From Microbacteriaceae bacterium PS02070 (lineage in GTDB: Bacteria > Actinomycetota > Actinomycetes > Actinomycetales > Microbacteriaceae): a DNA stretch of 64,000 bases. Below are positions 29,541-37,518 of the stretch, in pieces. The translations under genes and the position numbers were made by a program. Position 1 is the first letter of the stretch, and each line of letters begins with the position of its first letter. The stretch is from positions 124,001 through 188,000 of the forward strand of contig JASCPE010000004.1 of the NCBI GenBank assembly GCA_029959865.1, in the 5' to 3' direction. The notes below the pieces were generated by a model that was not told the origin of the DNA, searched no databases, and was given only the letters and a program-made list of their open reading frames with translations.

Positions 29541-30294
29541 CGCCGAGGCGCCCGCGGCCCGGGAGGTCACCCGTGGGAGTCAACGCTGTCAGTTCGCTCG
29601 CGGTCAGACCCTGCCCCACGCAGCGCAGAGTGTTGTCCACATGCACGGCCATGAAGTGGGCGGCTCGTGCGACGTCGCCGGAGCGGATACAGGTGAACAG
29701 TCGGTCGTGCTCGGCGATGACCGCGGCAGGATCGAGCGACGTCGCGACGGAGTCGGCGACCCCGCTCGCATCCATCGCTGCCGACAGGTTCGCCTCCAGG
29801 TCAGCCAGAAGGCGGTTGCCGGACGCGCGTGCGATCGTGCCATGAAAGCGTGAGCACCGTGAGGCGCTGCCCGCGGGTGCCTCATCGACACCGCGGTGCG
29901 CGGGATCCATCTCGTCGGTGAGAGCCTGCTCCATGGCGCGGAGATCCTCGTCGCTCCGCTGAGCCGCCGCCGCCTGCGCGGCCTCGACGTCGATCGCACG
30001 CCGGAAGCCGATGAGCTCCGCAGGCGTGTAGGCGGAGAGAGCCTCGAGCAACAGGGAAGGGGTGGGGGTGCGTGAGCGTACGAACGTGCCTCGGGCCGTC
30101 AGCGATTCGACCATCCCGAGCGTCGCAAGCGATCGGATCGCCTCGCGCACCGTGGATCGCCCGACACCAAGTTCAGCGGTCAACTCGGGTTCGGTCGGGA
30201 TGCGTTCGCCCACGGCCCATTCGCCGCAGGCGACACGCTCCTTGAGGCGTGCGAGGGTCTGACGCGCGAGAGCACTTCCCGAGGGTTCTGCCAT
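29533..30294 (-). CDS. GntR family (FadR subfamily) transcriptional regulator
   Basis: A 253-residue repressor: N-terminal winged helix-turn-helix (GERIPTEPELTAELGVGRST, then REAIRSLATLGMV, residues about 25-75) and a C-terminal all-helical FCD ligand domain with candidate metal ligands in CSRFHGTIARASG, IAEHDRL and FMAVHVDNTL. ATG 30294 is chosen because AAGGAGAG lies 6 nt upstream and a longer start at 30327 would sit inside the operator. It is divergent from cpfC, with two identical 11-bp palindromes between them, so it probably controls itself and the haem genes. The ligand is unknown. Confidence 0.85.
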   Translation of the reverse strand: MAEPSGSALARQTLARLKERVACGEWAVGERIPTEPELTAELGVGRSTVREAIRSLATLGMVESLTARGTFVRSRTPTPSLLLEALSAYTPAELIGFRRAIDVEAAQAAAAQRSDEDLRAMEQALTDEMDPAHRGVDEAPAGSASRCSRFHGTIARASGNRLLADLEANLSAAMDASGVADSVATSLDPAAVIAEHDRLFTCIRSGDVARAAHFMAVHVDNTLRCVGQGLTASELTALTPTGDLPGRGRLGAA

Positions 30295-30323
30295 CGGATC
30301 TCTCCTTCTCTCGGCCCGTCCGT

Positions 30324-30350
30324 TCATCAGATGAAGGCTTCATCAGATGA
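30324..30350. promoter_or_regulatory. Twin GntR operator
   Basis: TCATCAGATGA occurs twice (30324-30334 and 30340-30350), 16 bp start to start; each is a perfect palindrome around a central A. The second abuts the cpfC -10 box, so bound repressor would block initiation. Confidence 0.65.
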
Positions 30351-30356
30351 TACGGT
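30351..30356 (+). promoter_or_regulatory. -10 box TACGGT for leaderless cpfC mRNA
   Basis: TACGGT ends 6 nt before GTG 30363; no Shine-Dalgarno is present. It directly follows the second operator copy. Confidence 0.55.
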
Positions 30357-30362
30357 GAAGTA

Positions 30363-31457
30363 GTGCTTTCCGCCTCTGTTGATCCGTATGACGCTCTGTT
30401 GATCTGCTCCTTCGGGGGCCCGAACGGACCGGATGACGTGCTGCCGTTCCTCAAGAACGTGACGCGCGGAAAGGGCATCCCCGAAGAGCGCCTCGTCGAG
30501 GTTGGCGAGCATTACCACCACTTCGGCGGACGCAGCCCGATCAACGAACAGAACCTCGCCCTCCGAGACGCGGTCGAGCGAGAGTTGCGGGGGCGCGGTG
30601 TCGACCTGCCGGTGCTGTGGTCCAACCGGAACTGGCACCCCTATACGGTCGATGTCCTCCGCGACGCGGTGGCGTTCGGCGCACGTCGTTTCCTCGTGCT
30701 GGTGACGAGCGCGTACGCCTCGTACTCCGGGAGCCGACAGTACCGGGAGCACCTCGCGGCGGCACTGGAGGAGCTGGGGCACCCAGACGTGAGCGTGGAT
30801 ATCCTCCGCCCCTTCTTCAACGACGCCGGCTTCGTGCAGGCGAACGCGGATGCGGTCCGGGAGGCGGTCGATCGGCTCGGCGGCGAAGGACCCGTGCACA
30901 TCGCCTATGTCACACACTCGATTCCGGACGCGATGCAGGATGCCTCTGCGGTCACGGGACCCGGATACCGCGAGCAGCACGAGGCTGTCCGCGCGGAGAT
31001 CGACGCACGCCTTGATGCTGACGGCGTCTCCGCCACGTCCTCGCTCTCCTACTGCTCGCGGTCGGGCGACCCCCGCACACCGTGGCTGGAGCCGGATATC
31101 TCCGATGAGCTGGAACGACTGCACGGCAACGGCATCTCGCGCGTGGTCGTCGCGCCGATCGGCTTCATCTCCGATCACATGGAGGTGGCATTCGACCTCG
31201 ACATCGAGGCGCGCGAGAGCGCGGTCGAGCTCGGGATGACAATGGAGCGCGCCGACACCGCCGGTATTCGCGCGCCCTTCGTCGCCGGGCTCGCGACGAT
31301 GATCCTCGAACGAGCCGCACGTGAGCGGGGCGAGGTCGTCGCGCCGGAGGTTGTGGGTTCTTTTGATGCCTTCCCCGACGTCGCGCCCCCCGGAAGCTGT
31401 CGCATGCGTCACGGCGAAGTAACCGGCATTCCCGTCGTCGCGGGCGCCCAGGACTAA
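30363..31457 (+). CDS. cpfC: Coproporphyrin III ferrochelatase
   Basis: Inserts Fe2+ into coproporphyrin III to give coprohaem, the penultimate step of the Gram-positive (coproporphyrin-dependent) haem route; often named hemH. 364 residues: start DALLICSFGGPNGPDDVLPF, the metal-site His in YVTHSIPDAM, and the catalytic Glu in GFISDHMEVAFDLD. The C-terminus has SCRM but not the full four-Cys [2Fe-2S] set that I can confirm. GTG 30363 lacks a Shine-Dalgarno and appears leaderless. The next gene, 9 nt on, is ChdC, the following enzyme. Confidence 0.95.
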   Translation: MLSASVDPYDALLICSFGGPNGPDDVLPFLKNVTRGKGIPEERLVEVGEHYHHFGGRSPINEQNLALRDAVERELRGRGVDLPVLWSNRNWHPYTVDVLRDAVAFGARRFLVLVTSAYASYSGSRQYREHLAAALEELGHPDVSVDILRPFFNDAGFVQANADAVREAVDRLGGEGPVHIAYVTHSIPDAMQDASAVTGPGYREQHEAVRAEIDARLDADGVSATSSLSYCSRSGDPRTPWLEPDISDELERLHGNGISRVVVAPIGFISDHMEVAFDLDIEARESAVELGMTMERADTAGIRAPFVAGLATMILERAARERGEVVAPEVVGSFDAFPDVAPPGSCRMRHGEVTGIPVVAGAQD

Positions 31458-31466
31458 GGAGCAGAA

Positions 31467-32138
31467 ATGACTGACGAGCACCCTCGGATCGATCACTCCG
31501 CGGTCGCCGACGAGATCAACGCATCAATCGCCTACGTCGGCTACTCGGTCTTCCGTGGGCACATCACCGATGGCAGTGCCATCGGGCACGCTCTCGCTGG
31601 CCTCGAGGGGCTCACCGTGCGCGGTTGGTATGACGTCGCGGGGTTCCGGGCGGATGCCGATGTGCTCGTGTGGTGGTTCGCTCCGACACCGGAGACGCTG
31701 CAGACGGCGTACCGCGTCCTCGAGGCCGACCCCGGTCTGGATCCGGTCTGGTCGGTCATCGGCGTGCACCGTCCGGCCGAGTTCAACCGCGGTCACGTCC
31801 CGGCGTTCCTGGCGGGCGAACAGCCTCGTGACTACCTGTGCCTGTATCCGTTCGTTCGGTCCCGCGAGTGGTACCTCCTTCCCGACGAAGAGCGCCGGGA
31901 GATGTTGCGAGAGCACGGCGCAGCAGCGCGGGACTACCGCGACGTCCTCGCCAACACCGTCGCCTCCTTCGGACTCGGTGATTACGAATGGCTGCTCGCC
32001 TTCGAAGCGAATGACCTCACACGGATCGTCGATCTGATGCGTGAGTTGCGCGCGACCGGCGCGCGACGCCATGTCATCGAGGAGACTCCGTTCTTCACCG
32101 GCCCACGCGTCGAACTCGAAGACCTGGCCGCGCGCTGA
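31467..32138 (+). CDS. chdC: Coprohaem decarboxylase ChdC (HemQ), chlorite-dismutase family
   Basis: Peroxide-dependent enzyme converting coprohaem III to haem b, the last step of the coproporphyrin pathway. 223 residues, the actinobacterial length. His110 (FNRGH), Tyr127 ([12 protein letters not shown]) and His150 (LREHG) are spaced exactly like the distal His, radical-forming Tyr and proximal haem-ligand His described for Corynebacterium ChdC, which argues against a true chlorite dismutase. TAAGGAG precedes ATG 31467. Co-transcribed with cpfC (9-nt gap), hence presumably under the same GntR operator. Confidence 0.95.
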   Translation: MTDEHPRIDHSAVADEINASIAYVGYSVFRGHITDGSAIGHALAGLEGLTVRGWYDVAGFRADADVLVWWFAPTPETLQTAYRVLEADPGLDPVWSVIGVHRPAEFNRGHVPAFLAGEQPRDYLCLYPFVRSREWYLLPDEERREMLREHGAAARDYRDVLANTVASFGLGDYEWLLAFEANDLTRIVDLMRELRATGARRHVIEETPFFTGPRVELEDLAAR

Positions 32139-32171
32139 CCCCCTGTCGGAGGCTTCGCCGACAATAGAGGT

Positions 32172-33431
32172 ATGGGACGAGGCGACGGACGCGGCCGCAT
32201 GGTCTCGGCAGAAGGCGCCGACGACACCGGCACGAAGTTCCTCCACGTCGACATGGACGCGTTCTACGTCGGAGTCGAGATCCTTCACGACCCGTCGTTG
32301 CGCGGCAAAGCGATCGTCATCGGCGCTCCGGACGCGCGCTCGGTCGTCTCCAGCGCGTCCTACGAAGCCCGCCAGTACGGCGTGCGTGCCGCGATGCCGG
32401 TGGGGCAGGCGCTGCGGCTGTGCCCGCACGCCATCGTCGTGCCGCCTCACTTCGATCGGTACGTCGCCGCGTCGCGGCAGGTGATGGAGGTCTTCCGTTC
32501 GATCACGCCCCTCGTGGAGCCGCTGTCCATTGATGAAGCCTTCCTCGACGTCGCGGGGGCGCGGCGACTGTGGGGTTCACCCGCCCAGATCGCGCGGCTT
32601 GTGCGAGAGCGCGTGCGCGCCGACACCGGGCTCACCTGCAGTGTCGGTGTCGCGGCGACCAAGCACGTCGCGAAGATGGCGTCTACCCTGGCCAAGCCGG
32701 ACGGTCTCCTCGTCGTCAGCGGACCAGAGACGCTCGATTTCCTTGCCGCACGACCGGTCGGCGCGCTCTGGGGCGTCGGGCCCAAGGCAGCGCAGTCGCT
32801 CCTCGAACGTGGCATCCGGACGGTGGCGGATATTCGGGAGACACCGGACGTCGTCTTGGACCGCGCCCTCGGACCCGCGATGAGCGCCCGAGTGCGCGAG
32901 CTGGCCAGAGGTGTGGACGCGCGCGAAGTCGAGGTCGAGCGCCGAGAGAAGAGCGTGGGGCATGAGGAGACCTTCTCGACCGATATCGACAACGCCGCCG
33001 TCCTCCGCTCCGAGCTGCGTCGACTCTCCGATCGTGTGGGGGTGCGCCTGCGAGCGGGAGACTGGGAGGCACGCACGATCGCCATCAAGGTTCGCGCCTC
33101 CGACTTCACCACCCACACTCGATCGGTGACGCTTCCCGAGCCCACCCAGGTCGGCCAGCGCATCGGGGACGCGGCCATTGACCTGTTCGACAAGCTTGCG
33201 CTGCACGTTCCGGTGCGCCTGGTGGGCGTCCGCGCGGAGCGCCTCGTCGCTGCGCACCGCGCGGACGGTCTGCTGTGGGACGACGATCAGGAGTGGCGGC
33301 GCATCGACGAGGCGCTCGACGTCACGCGTGAGCGATTCGGCGGCGGCGCGGTGACACGCGCGAGTGTCCTCGGACCGCGCCGCGACTTCGGAGCACTGCC
33401 CACCAACCCTCGCGACCCGGGAGTCTCCTGA
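32172..33431 (+). CDS. dinB: DNA polymerase IV (Y-family translesion polymerase)
   Basis: Low-fidelity polymerase for lesion bypass. 419 residues: a polar N-terminal extension of about 22 residues, then palm with LHVDMDAFYVGVE (first metal Asp pair), fingers with VVSSASYEARQYGVRAAMP, second carboxylates in SIDEAFLDVAG, thumb HhH (GALWGVGPKAAQSLLERGI), and little-finger domain up to about 350, where REKSVGHEETF marks the linker. No clear beta-clamp motif is evident at the end. A GACAAT box lies 6 nt before ATG 32172. No SOS box was identified upstream. Confidence 0.93.
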   Translation: MGRGDGRGRMVSAEGADDTGTKFLHVDMDAFYVGVEILHDPSLRGKAIVIGAPDARSVVSSASYEARQYGVRAAMPVGQALRLCPHAIVVPPHFDRYVAASRQVMEVFRSITPLVEPLSIDEAFLDVAGARRLWGSPAQIARLVRERVRADTGLTCSVGVAATKHVAKMASTLAKPDGLLVVSGPETLDFLAARPVGALWGVGPKAAQSLLERGIRTVADIRETPDVVLDRALGPAMSARVRELARGVDAREVEVERREKSVGHEETFSTDIDNAAVLRSELRRLSDRVGVRLRAGDWEARTIAIKVRASDFTTHTRSVTLPEPTQVGQRIGDAAIDLFDKLALHVPVRLVGVRAERLVAAHRADGLLWDDDQEWRRIDEALDVTRERFGGGAVTRASVLGPRRDFGALPTNPRDPGVS

Positions 33432-33460
33432 GGCGCCTCGCCAGGGACGCCCGGTCGGGT

Positions 33461-33466
33461 TACGGT
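33461..33466 (+). promoter_or_regulatory. -10 box TACGGT for leaderless GerW-like gene
   Basis: TACGGT ends 6 nt before ATG 33473, the same hexamer and spacing as upstream of cpfC and the MocR gene. Confidence 0.5.
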
Positions 33467-33472
33467 GGGACC

Positions 33473-33793
33473 ATGCCCAACATTGCACTTGAACTTGGAA
33501 AGCAGAGCGCGTCGGTCGGAGTATCGAGCGTCTACGGCGAACAGCAGGACGTTGACGGCATTCGCCTCGTTCCTGTCGCCCTCGCCTGGCATGGTTTCGG
33601 TGCCGGCGAAGACTCTGACGGCTCCACCGGTGGCGGTGGCGGCGGCGCTGCCATCCCCGTGGGTGCCTATATCCGCAAGGGCTCTGATCTGCGCTTCGAG
33701 CCGAACCTTGTCGCGCTTCTGGCCGTTGCGGTTCCCCTGGTCTGGGTGAGCGGGAAGGCGCTCAAGGGCATCATTCGTGTCCTCAAGAAGTAG
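33473..33793 (+). CDS. Small GerW/YtfJ-like membrane-associated protein
   Basis: A 106-residue protein with an Ala/Val-rich beta region, a central Gly tract (STGGGGGGAA), then VGAYIRKGSDLRFEPN and a C-terminal hydrophobic helix (LVALLAVAVPLVWVSGKAL) ending in basic KGIIRVLKK. The glycine tract followed by a strand and hydrophobic end resembles the GerW (YtfJ) family, named for spore germination but widespread in non-sporulating actinobacteria, where its job is unknown. It appears leaderless from TACGGT. It overlaps the next gene by 17 nt. Confidence 0.65.
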   Translation: MPNIALELGKQSASVGVSSVYGEQQDVDGIRLVPVALAWHGFGAGEDSDGSTGGGGGGAAIPVGAYIRKGSDLRFEPNLVALLAVAVPLVWVSGKALKGIIRVLKK

Positions 33794-34349
33794 CGCTCAC
33801 CGCTTCACAGACGACGCCTTGCGCCATGTGGCGCAGGGCGTCGTTTCTCGTGTCGCGCACCTGGAGGCGCCGATCGTCCTCATTGATGGGCGGAGCGGCG
33901 CCGGTAAGACCAGCCTGGCCCACGCGGTCGCCTCGCTGTCGCGCATGCCGGGCAAGGTGCTCTCTCTGGACGATGTTTACCCGGGGTGGGACGGTCTCGA
34001 GGCCGCGACACGGCTCGTCGCGGAGGAGATCCTCCCGGCTCTGCGTGCGGGGCGTGCCGCCCGGTGGCGTGGATGGGATTGGGAGAGATCGGCCCCCGGG
34101 TCCTGGCACATCGCCGAACCGGGCGGCCTGTGGGTGATCGAGGGATGCGGCGCTCTCACCGCCGACACGCGGCGCAATGCAGACTGGACGGTATGGGTCG
34201 ACGGTCCCGAGGCCGTTCGCAAGCAACGAGCGCTGGCACGCGATGGGGAAGGATATGCGCCGTGGTGGGATCGCTGGGCGGACCAGGAGAGCGCCCATAT
34301 TGCTGACCATGCACCGCAGAACTGGGCAGACGAGGAAGTCAGCCTCTGA
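33777..34349 (+). CDS. P-loop NTPase / uridine-kinase-like protein
   Basis: A 190-residue protein with a Walker A motif in IDGRSGAGKTS (about residues 37-47), LSLDDVYPGWDGL as a probable nucleoside/phosphoacceptor segment, VIEGCGAL as the following strand with Glu, and RDGEGYAPWWDRWADQE as a lid-like region. This layout matches the uridine kinase/(d)CTP-type nucleoside kinase group, but the substrate is uncertain. GTG 33777 starts within the end of the previous gene, so the two are probably coupled. Its tail overlaps the convergent DUF2017 gene by 11 nt. Confidence 0.78.
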   Translation: MSSRSSAHRFTDDALRHVAQGVVSRVAHLEAPIVLIDGRSGAGKTSLAHAVASLSRMPGKVLSLDDVYPGWDGLEAATRLVAEEILPALRAGRAARWRGWDWERSAPGSWHIAEPGGLWVIEGCGALTADTRRNADWTVWVDGPEAVRKQRALARDGEGYAPWWDRWADQESAHIADHAPQNWADEEVSL

Positions 34350-34854
34350 GGGGAGTATCGTCGTCCAGCGCGCTGACCAGCCCTTCGAGTCGGGCACCGA
34401 GCCACGCGTAGATGCCGAAGCGTGGATCGTCGCCGTCGAAGTCGTCCTCGTGACGGATGTCCAGCCGTGACGCCAAGACGAGGCGGATAGCGGCCAGCGT
34501 GCGAAGCCACGCGCCGGTGGCGTTCGGATCCAGAGTGATGGTGCGCTCTTCCTCGGCGTCGACGCGGTCCACGTCCCCCGGGCGGACGGGCCTGCCATTG
34601 ATCGCGAGTGATGCGAGGACAGTGTCGGCCTCGTCGCGGCGCCGATCGAGCAGATCGGACTCCGTCAGCCGTCGAAACTCTGCCGAGGCGTCGTCGTCAT
34701 CGCGGTACGCGTTCGGCACGAGGCGCGCCACGGCCGGGTCACCCGAGTCCGTAGCGTTCGTGTCGGCGACGAGCTCTCGGAACTGCTCGACGAGGTCGGT
34801 CAGGTGAGCTGCTTCCAGCCCCGACAGAGTCAGGACGATGAGCTTTTCAGTCAC
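34339..34854 (-). CDS. DUF2017 family protein
   Basis: A 171-residue acidic cytoplasmic protein of the actinobacterial DUF2017 family, which almost always follows clpS. Helical N-terminal half (LTLSGLEAAHLTDLVEQFRE), then RLVPNAYRDDDDASAEFRRL, and a late WLRTLAAIRLVLASRL helix. No catalytic motif is visible. GTG 34854 overlaps the clpS stop, so it is translated with ClpS; a link to N-end-rule proteolysis is inferred from position only. Confidence 0.82.
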   Translation of the reverse strand: MTEKLIVLTLSGLEAAHLTDLVEQFRELVADTNATDSGDPAVARLVPNAYRDDDDASAEFRRLTESDLLDRRRDEADTVLASLAINGRPVRPGDVDRVDAEEERTITLDPNATGAWLRTLAAIRLVLASRLDIRHEDDFDGDDPRFGIYAWLGARLEGLVSALDDDTPLRG

Positions 34855-35144
34855 TGCGGTGTTCTCCTCACGGTCGCCCAGAGGCCATAGTCGTGCATGG
34901 CACGCGTGTGCAGTTCCATCTGCTCGCGCCCGCCCTCGGCCACGACAGCAAAGCCGTCGTGGTGCACCGACAGCATGAGCCGTTCGGCCTCGGCGCGCGA
35001 ATAACCGAAGTACTCACGAAAGACGCGCACGACATAGCTCATCAGGTTGACGGGATCGTTCCAGACCACGGTCTGCCATGCATCATCGCCGACGAGGAGC
35101 AGCTCCTCCTCGAGATCCGAAACAGGTGCCGCTGGCATCGACAT
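34851..35144 (-). CDS. clpS: ATP-dependent Clp protease adaptor ClpS
   Basis: Adaptor delivering N-degron substrates to ClpC/ClpP. 97 residues from ATG 35144: short flexible N-terminus, then the ClpS core with VVWNDPVNLMSYVVRVF (the Asn-Asp pocket that binds the N-terminal residue) and SVHHDGFAVVAEGG, ending in a Trp-containing strand YGLWATVRR. ATG 35144 rather than 35153 is chosen because it overlaps the stop of the metallopeptidase gene by ATGA. The partner proteases ClpP1/ClpP2 are encoded about 22 kb away in this window. Confidence 0.95.
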   Translation of the reverse strand: MSMPAAPVSDLEEELLLVGDDAWQTVVWNDPVNLMSYVVRVFREYFGYSRAEAERLMLSVHHDGFAVVAEGGREQMELHTRAMHDYGLWATVRRTPQ

Positions 35145-35500
35145 CAGGCCCACCCCAGCTCGTGCAGGCGCGCATCGTCGATGCCGTAGAAGTGTGCGAT
35201 CTCGTGCACCAGGGTGGTGTGGACTTCGTCACGCAGCTCGTCCAGGTCATCGCAGGCGTTGAGGTGCGGTTCGCGGAAGACCGTGATGCGGTCGGGGAGG
35301 TCGCCGAGTCCGTAGCGGTCGCGCTCGGTGAGGGCGAGTCCGTCGTAGACGCCGAAGAGGTCGAGGCTGCCGTCTTCCGGGCGATCTTCGATGAGGAACA
35401 CCACATTCTCCAGACCCGCGAACATGTCGTCGGGCAGCCGGTCGAGCTCTTCGGTGACGAGCGCCTCGAACGCATCCGCGTCCATCTCGATCATCATGTC
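35144..35500 (-). CDS. Minimal zincin metallopeptidase-family protein
   Basis: A 118-residue protein (ATG 35500; ATG 35497 equally possible) of the small actinobacterial metallopeptidase family. Zinc motif HEIAHFYGID (HExxH plus a following Asp) near the C-terminus, preceded by ELRDEVHTTLV; N-terminal half with LDRLPDDMFAGLENVVFLIE. It is the size of a bare minigluzincin domain, cytoplasmic with no signal. First gene of the coupled metallopeptidase-clpS-DUF2017 unit; substrate unknown. Confidence 0.83.
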   Translation of the reverse strand, partial: DMMIEMDADAFEALVTEELDRLPDDMFAGLENVVFLIEDRPEDGSLDLFGVYDGLALTERDRYGLGDLPDRITVFREPHLNACDDLDELRDEVHTTLVHEIAHFYGIDDARLHELGWA

Positions 35501-35651
35501 ATTCCGTGGGGTGTGTGGTCGGGGTGCGGACGTCCGTGCGGACGTCATTCAAGGCTAACCCGTGCGGCGAGACGAGCCTGAGTCACAGGTACGACCCACG
35601 TCTTGCGTATGGTTCGCAGGAGAACTCATAGCGAGGCGGTGGGGAGCAGTA

Positions 35652-35728
35652 TGGGGTGGCTAACGGGGCTCGAACCCGCGACCCCCGCGACCACAACGCG
35701 GTGCTCTACCAACTGAGCTATAGCCACC
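35652..35728 (-). tRNA. tRNA-His (anticodon GTG)
   Basis: Cloverleaf on the minus strand with G-1 paired to C73, the tRNA-His identity pair; anticodon loop TTGTGGT between CCGCG and CGCGG; T-arm GCGGG/CCCGT. The 3' CCA is encoded. Lies 34 nt downstream of orn on the same strand. Confidence 0.95.
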
Positions 35729-35762
35729 GTGTGCCCGATGAACAGGCAACTACACAAGTGTA

Positions 35763-36386
35763 TTACAGGCCTGGCGTGAACGACGAAACGACGGTGGCGG
35801 CAGTCGTGCGCGCGAAGTTGCTCGAGGGACCGGGCTCTGCGACGAACACCGCTTCGCGATAGTAGGCCAGCTCGCGGATGGACTCCTGGATATCTGCGAG
35901 GGCGCGGTGTCCGCCGTCCTTGGCGGGGGCGTGAATGTATGCCCGCGGGAACCACCGCTTGGCCAGCTCCTTGATGCTCGATACGTCCACATTGCGATAG
36001 TGCAGATACGTGTCGACTTCGGGCATGTATTTCGCCAGGAACATGCGGTCTGTGCCGATCGTGTTGCCTGCCAGCGGAGCGCGTGCGGGCGGCGTGAACT
36101 GCGAGATGTACTCGAGGACCTGCGCCTGCGCCTCCTCCAAGGTGATGCCGCCGGCAATCTCATCGATCAGCCCGGAGGTGGTGTGCATGTTCGTCACGAA
36201 CTCGCTCATGTTCTCCAGCGCCGCATCGGACGCCTTGATGACCAACTGCAGTCCGTCATCGAGGGCGTTAAGGTCGAAGTCCGTCACAATGACGGCGATC
36301 TCCACCAACTCATCGATCGCAAGATCAAGCCCAGTCATTTCACAATCGATCCAGACCAGACGGTCTGCCGTCGTATCACGCCCCAT
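35763..36386 (-). CDS. orn: Oligoribonuclease
   Basis: 3'-5' exonuclease degrading di- to pentanucleotides (including pGpG), essential in many proteobacteria and actinobacteria. 207 residues, DEDDh family: WIDCEMTGLD supplies Asp/Glu of motif I, LAGNTIGTDRMFL motif II, and HRALADIQES the motif III His/Asp. Motifs are complete. The C-terminal 25 residues (SSNFARTTAATV) are poorly conserved. ATG 36386. tRNA-His follows downstream; tRNA-Arg starts divergently 100 nt away. Confidence 0.96.
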   Translation of the reverse strand: MGRDTTADRLVWIDCEMTGLDLAIDELVEIAVIVTDFDLNALDDGLQLVIKASDAALENMSEFVTNMHTTSGLIDEIAGGITLEEAQAQVLEYISQFTPPARAPLAGNTIGTDRMFLAKYMPEVDTYLHYRNVDVSSIKELAKRWFPRAYIHAPAKDGGHRALADIQESIRELAYYREAVFVAEPGPSSNFARTTAATVVSSFTPGL

Positions 36387-36449
36387 TTCTCCAGTCTAGT
36401 CCTGCGAATAGACCCGCGTCCGAAACCATCCCCAGGTCACGCGCGTGAT

Positions 36450-36478
36450 CCGACAGTGGACTCCGGACCGGATACCCT
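36450..36478 (+). promoter_or_regulatory. Promoter of tRNA-Arg
   Basis: CCGACA (36450-36455) and TACCCT (36473-36478) with 17-bp spacing, 8 nt before the tRNA 5' end. Confidence 0.55.
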
Positions 36479-36486
36479 GGAGACGC

Positions 36487-36559
36487 GCCTCCGTAGCTCA
36501 GGGGATAGAGCGGCGGCCTTCTAATCCGCGGGTCGATGGTTCGAATCCATCCGGGGGCA
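36487..36559 (+). tRNA. tRNA-Arg (anticodon TCT)
   Basis: 73-nt cloverleaf: acceptor GCCTCCG/CGGGGGC, D-arm GCTC/GAGC, anticodon TCT in CTTCTAA, T-arm GATGG/CCATC. No encoded CCA. The top anticodon pair 31-39 is a C-T mismatch. Confidence 0.95.
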
Positions 36560-36641
36560 CTTAAGTTTCGTCGTCTGCGCGGCACTCTAGCGCGTGACGG
36601 GCCGCAGGCGTACCGTCGGAACTGCCGAAAGGAGTTCGATG

Positions 36642-36854
36642 ATGAGCACCACTGAGACCGCATCCGCGCTGTGGGTCGCATATGGAAACGATGGCGTCGT
36701 CGGTACCGTCCGTAAGGGTGAAGACGGTTACACCGTCACGATGGCCGGAGCCGATGCCGCTGCGGGAACGTACCCGTCGATGGAGATCGCGAAGAGCGCG
36801 CTTCACGCCCGGCTGAAGCCAGGAGCTGATTGGCCGTCATTCCGGCAGCATTGA
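36642..36854 (+). CDS. Small conserved protein of unknown function
   Basis: A 70-residue soluble protein (ATG 36642; the adjacent ATG 36639 also possible) after AAGGAG. Sequence features: ALWVAYGNDGVVGTVRK, a beta-rich centre YTVTMAGADAAAGTYPSM and a basic end LHARLKPGADWPSF. It has the size and feel of a single beta-domain protein; I recognise no characterised family. It ends inside the end of the convergent yczE gene (18-nt tail-to-tail overlap). Confidence 0.7.
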   Translation: MSTTETASALWVAYGNDGVVGTVRKGEDGYTVTMAGADAAAGTYPSMEIAKSALHARLKPGADWPSFRQH

Positions 36855-37469
36855 GGCGCGTGTCGTCCGCGTCGCGCGAGAGGCAGGCCCCTGGCGTGTC
36901 GAGACGCGGAGGATGCGCATCGCGACCTGCGTGAGGGGCCCGATCAGCAGGGCGAACATCACGGTGCCGAGGCCGACCGTCCCTCCGAGGAGCCATCCCG
37001 CGGCGAGGACCGTCACTTCCACCGTCACGCGTGCGCGCCAGATCGGCCAGCCAAGTCGTGCGTTGAGCCCCGTCATGAGCCCGTCCCGAGGTCCTGCGCC
37101 CCAGTTCGCGCCCAGGTAGATCGCCGAAGCGAGGGCGACCAGTGTGATGCCGCCGAGGAGCAGCGCGAGTTGCGCCACCAGCCCGCGAGCGGGGGGCAGG
37201 ACGTCCAGCGTGAGTTGCAATGCCGTGCCGACGACGAGGATGTTCGTGATCGTTCCGAGCCCGGGCTTCTGTCGGAGCGGAACCCAGAGGAACAGCACGA
37301 CGAATCCGAGAAGGTTGGTGACCCAACCGATACCCCACCCGGTACGCAGGGACAGTCCTTCCGCCAGCACCGTCCAGGGATCGATGCCCAGACCAGCGCT
37401 GACCGTCATCGCCAGTCCGGCGCCGTAGAGGAATTGGCCACCGAGAAGTCGCATAATCCGAATCAGCAT
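36837..37469 (-). CDS. yczE: YczE/YyaS/YitT-family membrane protein
   Basis: A 210-residue integral membrane protein with five to six helices: LLGGQFLYGAGLAMTVSAGL, VTNLLGFVVLFLWVPL, LALLLGGITLVALASAIYLG and VTVEVTVLAAGWLLGG; the loop GANWGAGPRDGLMTGL is characteristic of the YczE group. Function unknown in the family, but it is usually divergent from a MocR-type regulator (YczR) as here. ATG 37469 is chosen; an ATG at 37454 is possible. The C-terminal 20 residues are basic and overlap the end of the neighbouring small gene. Confidence 0.85.
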   Translation of the reverse strand: MLIRIMRLLGGQFLYGAGLAMTVSAGLGIDPWTVLAEGLSLRTGWGIGWVTNLLGFVVLFLWVPLRQKPGLGTITNILVVGTALQLTLDVLPPARGLVAQLALLLGGITLVALASAIYLGANWGAGPRDGLMTGLNARLGWPIWRARVTVEVTVLAAGWLLGGTVGLGTVMFALLIGPLTQVAMRILRVSTRQGPASRATRTTRASMLPE

Positions 37470-37488
37470 GGAAACTATCCCATCAAAG

Positions 37489-37513
37489 ATTGGACCGCCA
37501 GACGCAGTCCAAT
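37489..37513. promoter_or_regulatory. Inverted-repeat operator between yczE and the MocR regulator
   Basis: Perfect inverted repeat ATTGGAC-N11-GTCCAAT in the 61-nt divergent gap, just before the MocR -10 box. Confidence 0.6.
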
Positions 37514-37518
37514 TCGGA

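Noticed and set aside
31467..32138. Chlorite dismutase
   Set aside because: The His/Tyr/His spacing fits actinobacterial ChdC and the gene follows cpfC; no perchlorate or chlorite genes nearby.
36487..36559. C-T mismatch in the tRNA-Arg anticodon stem as a sign of a pseudogene
   Set aside because: All other stems are intact and a promoter is well placed; one mismatch at 31-39 is tolerated in tRNA-Arg(TCT).
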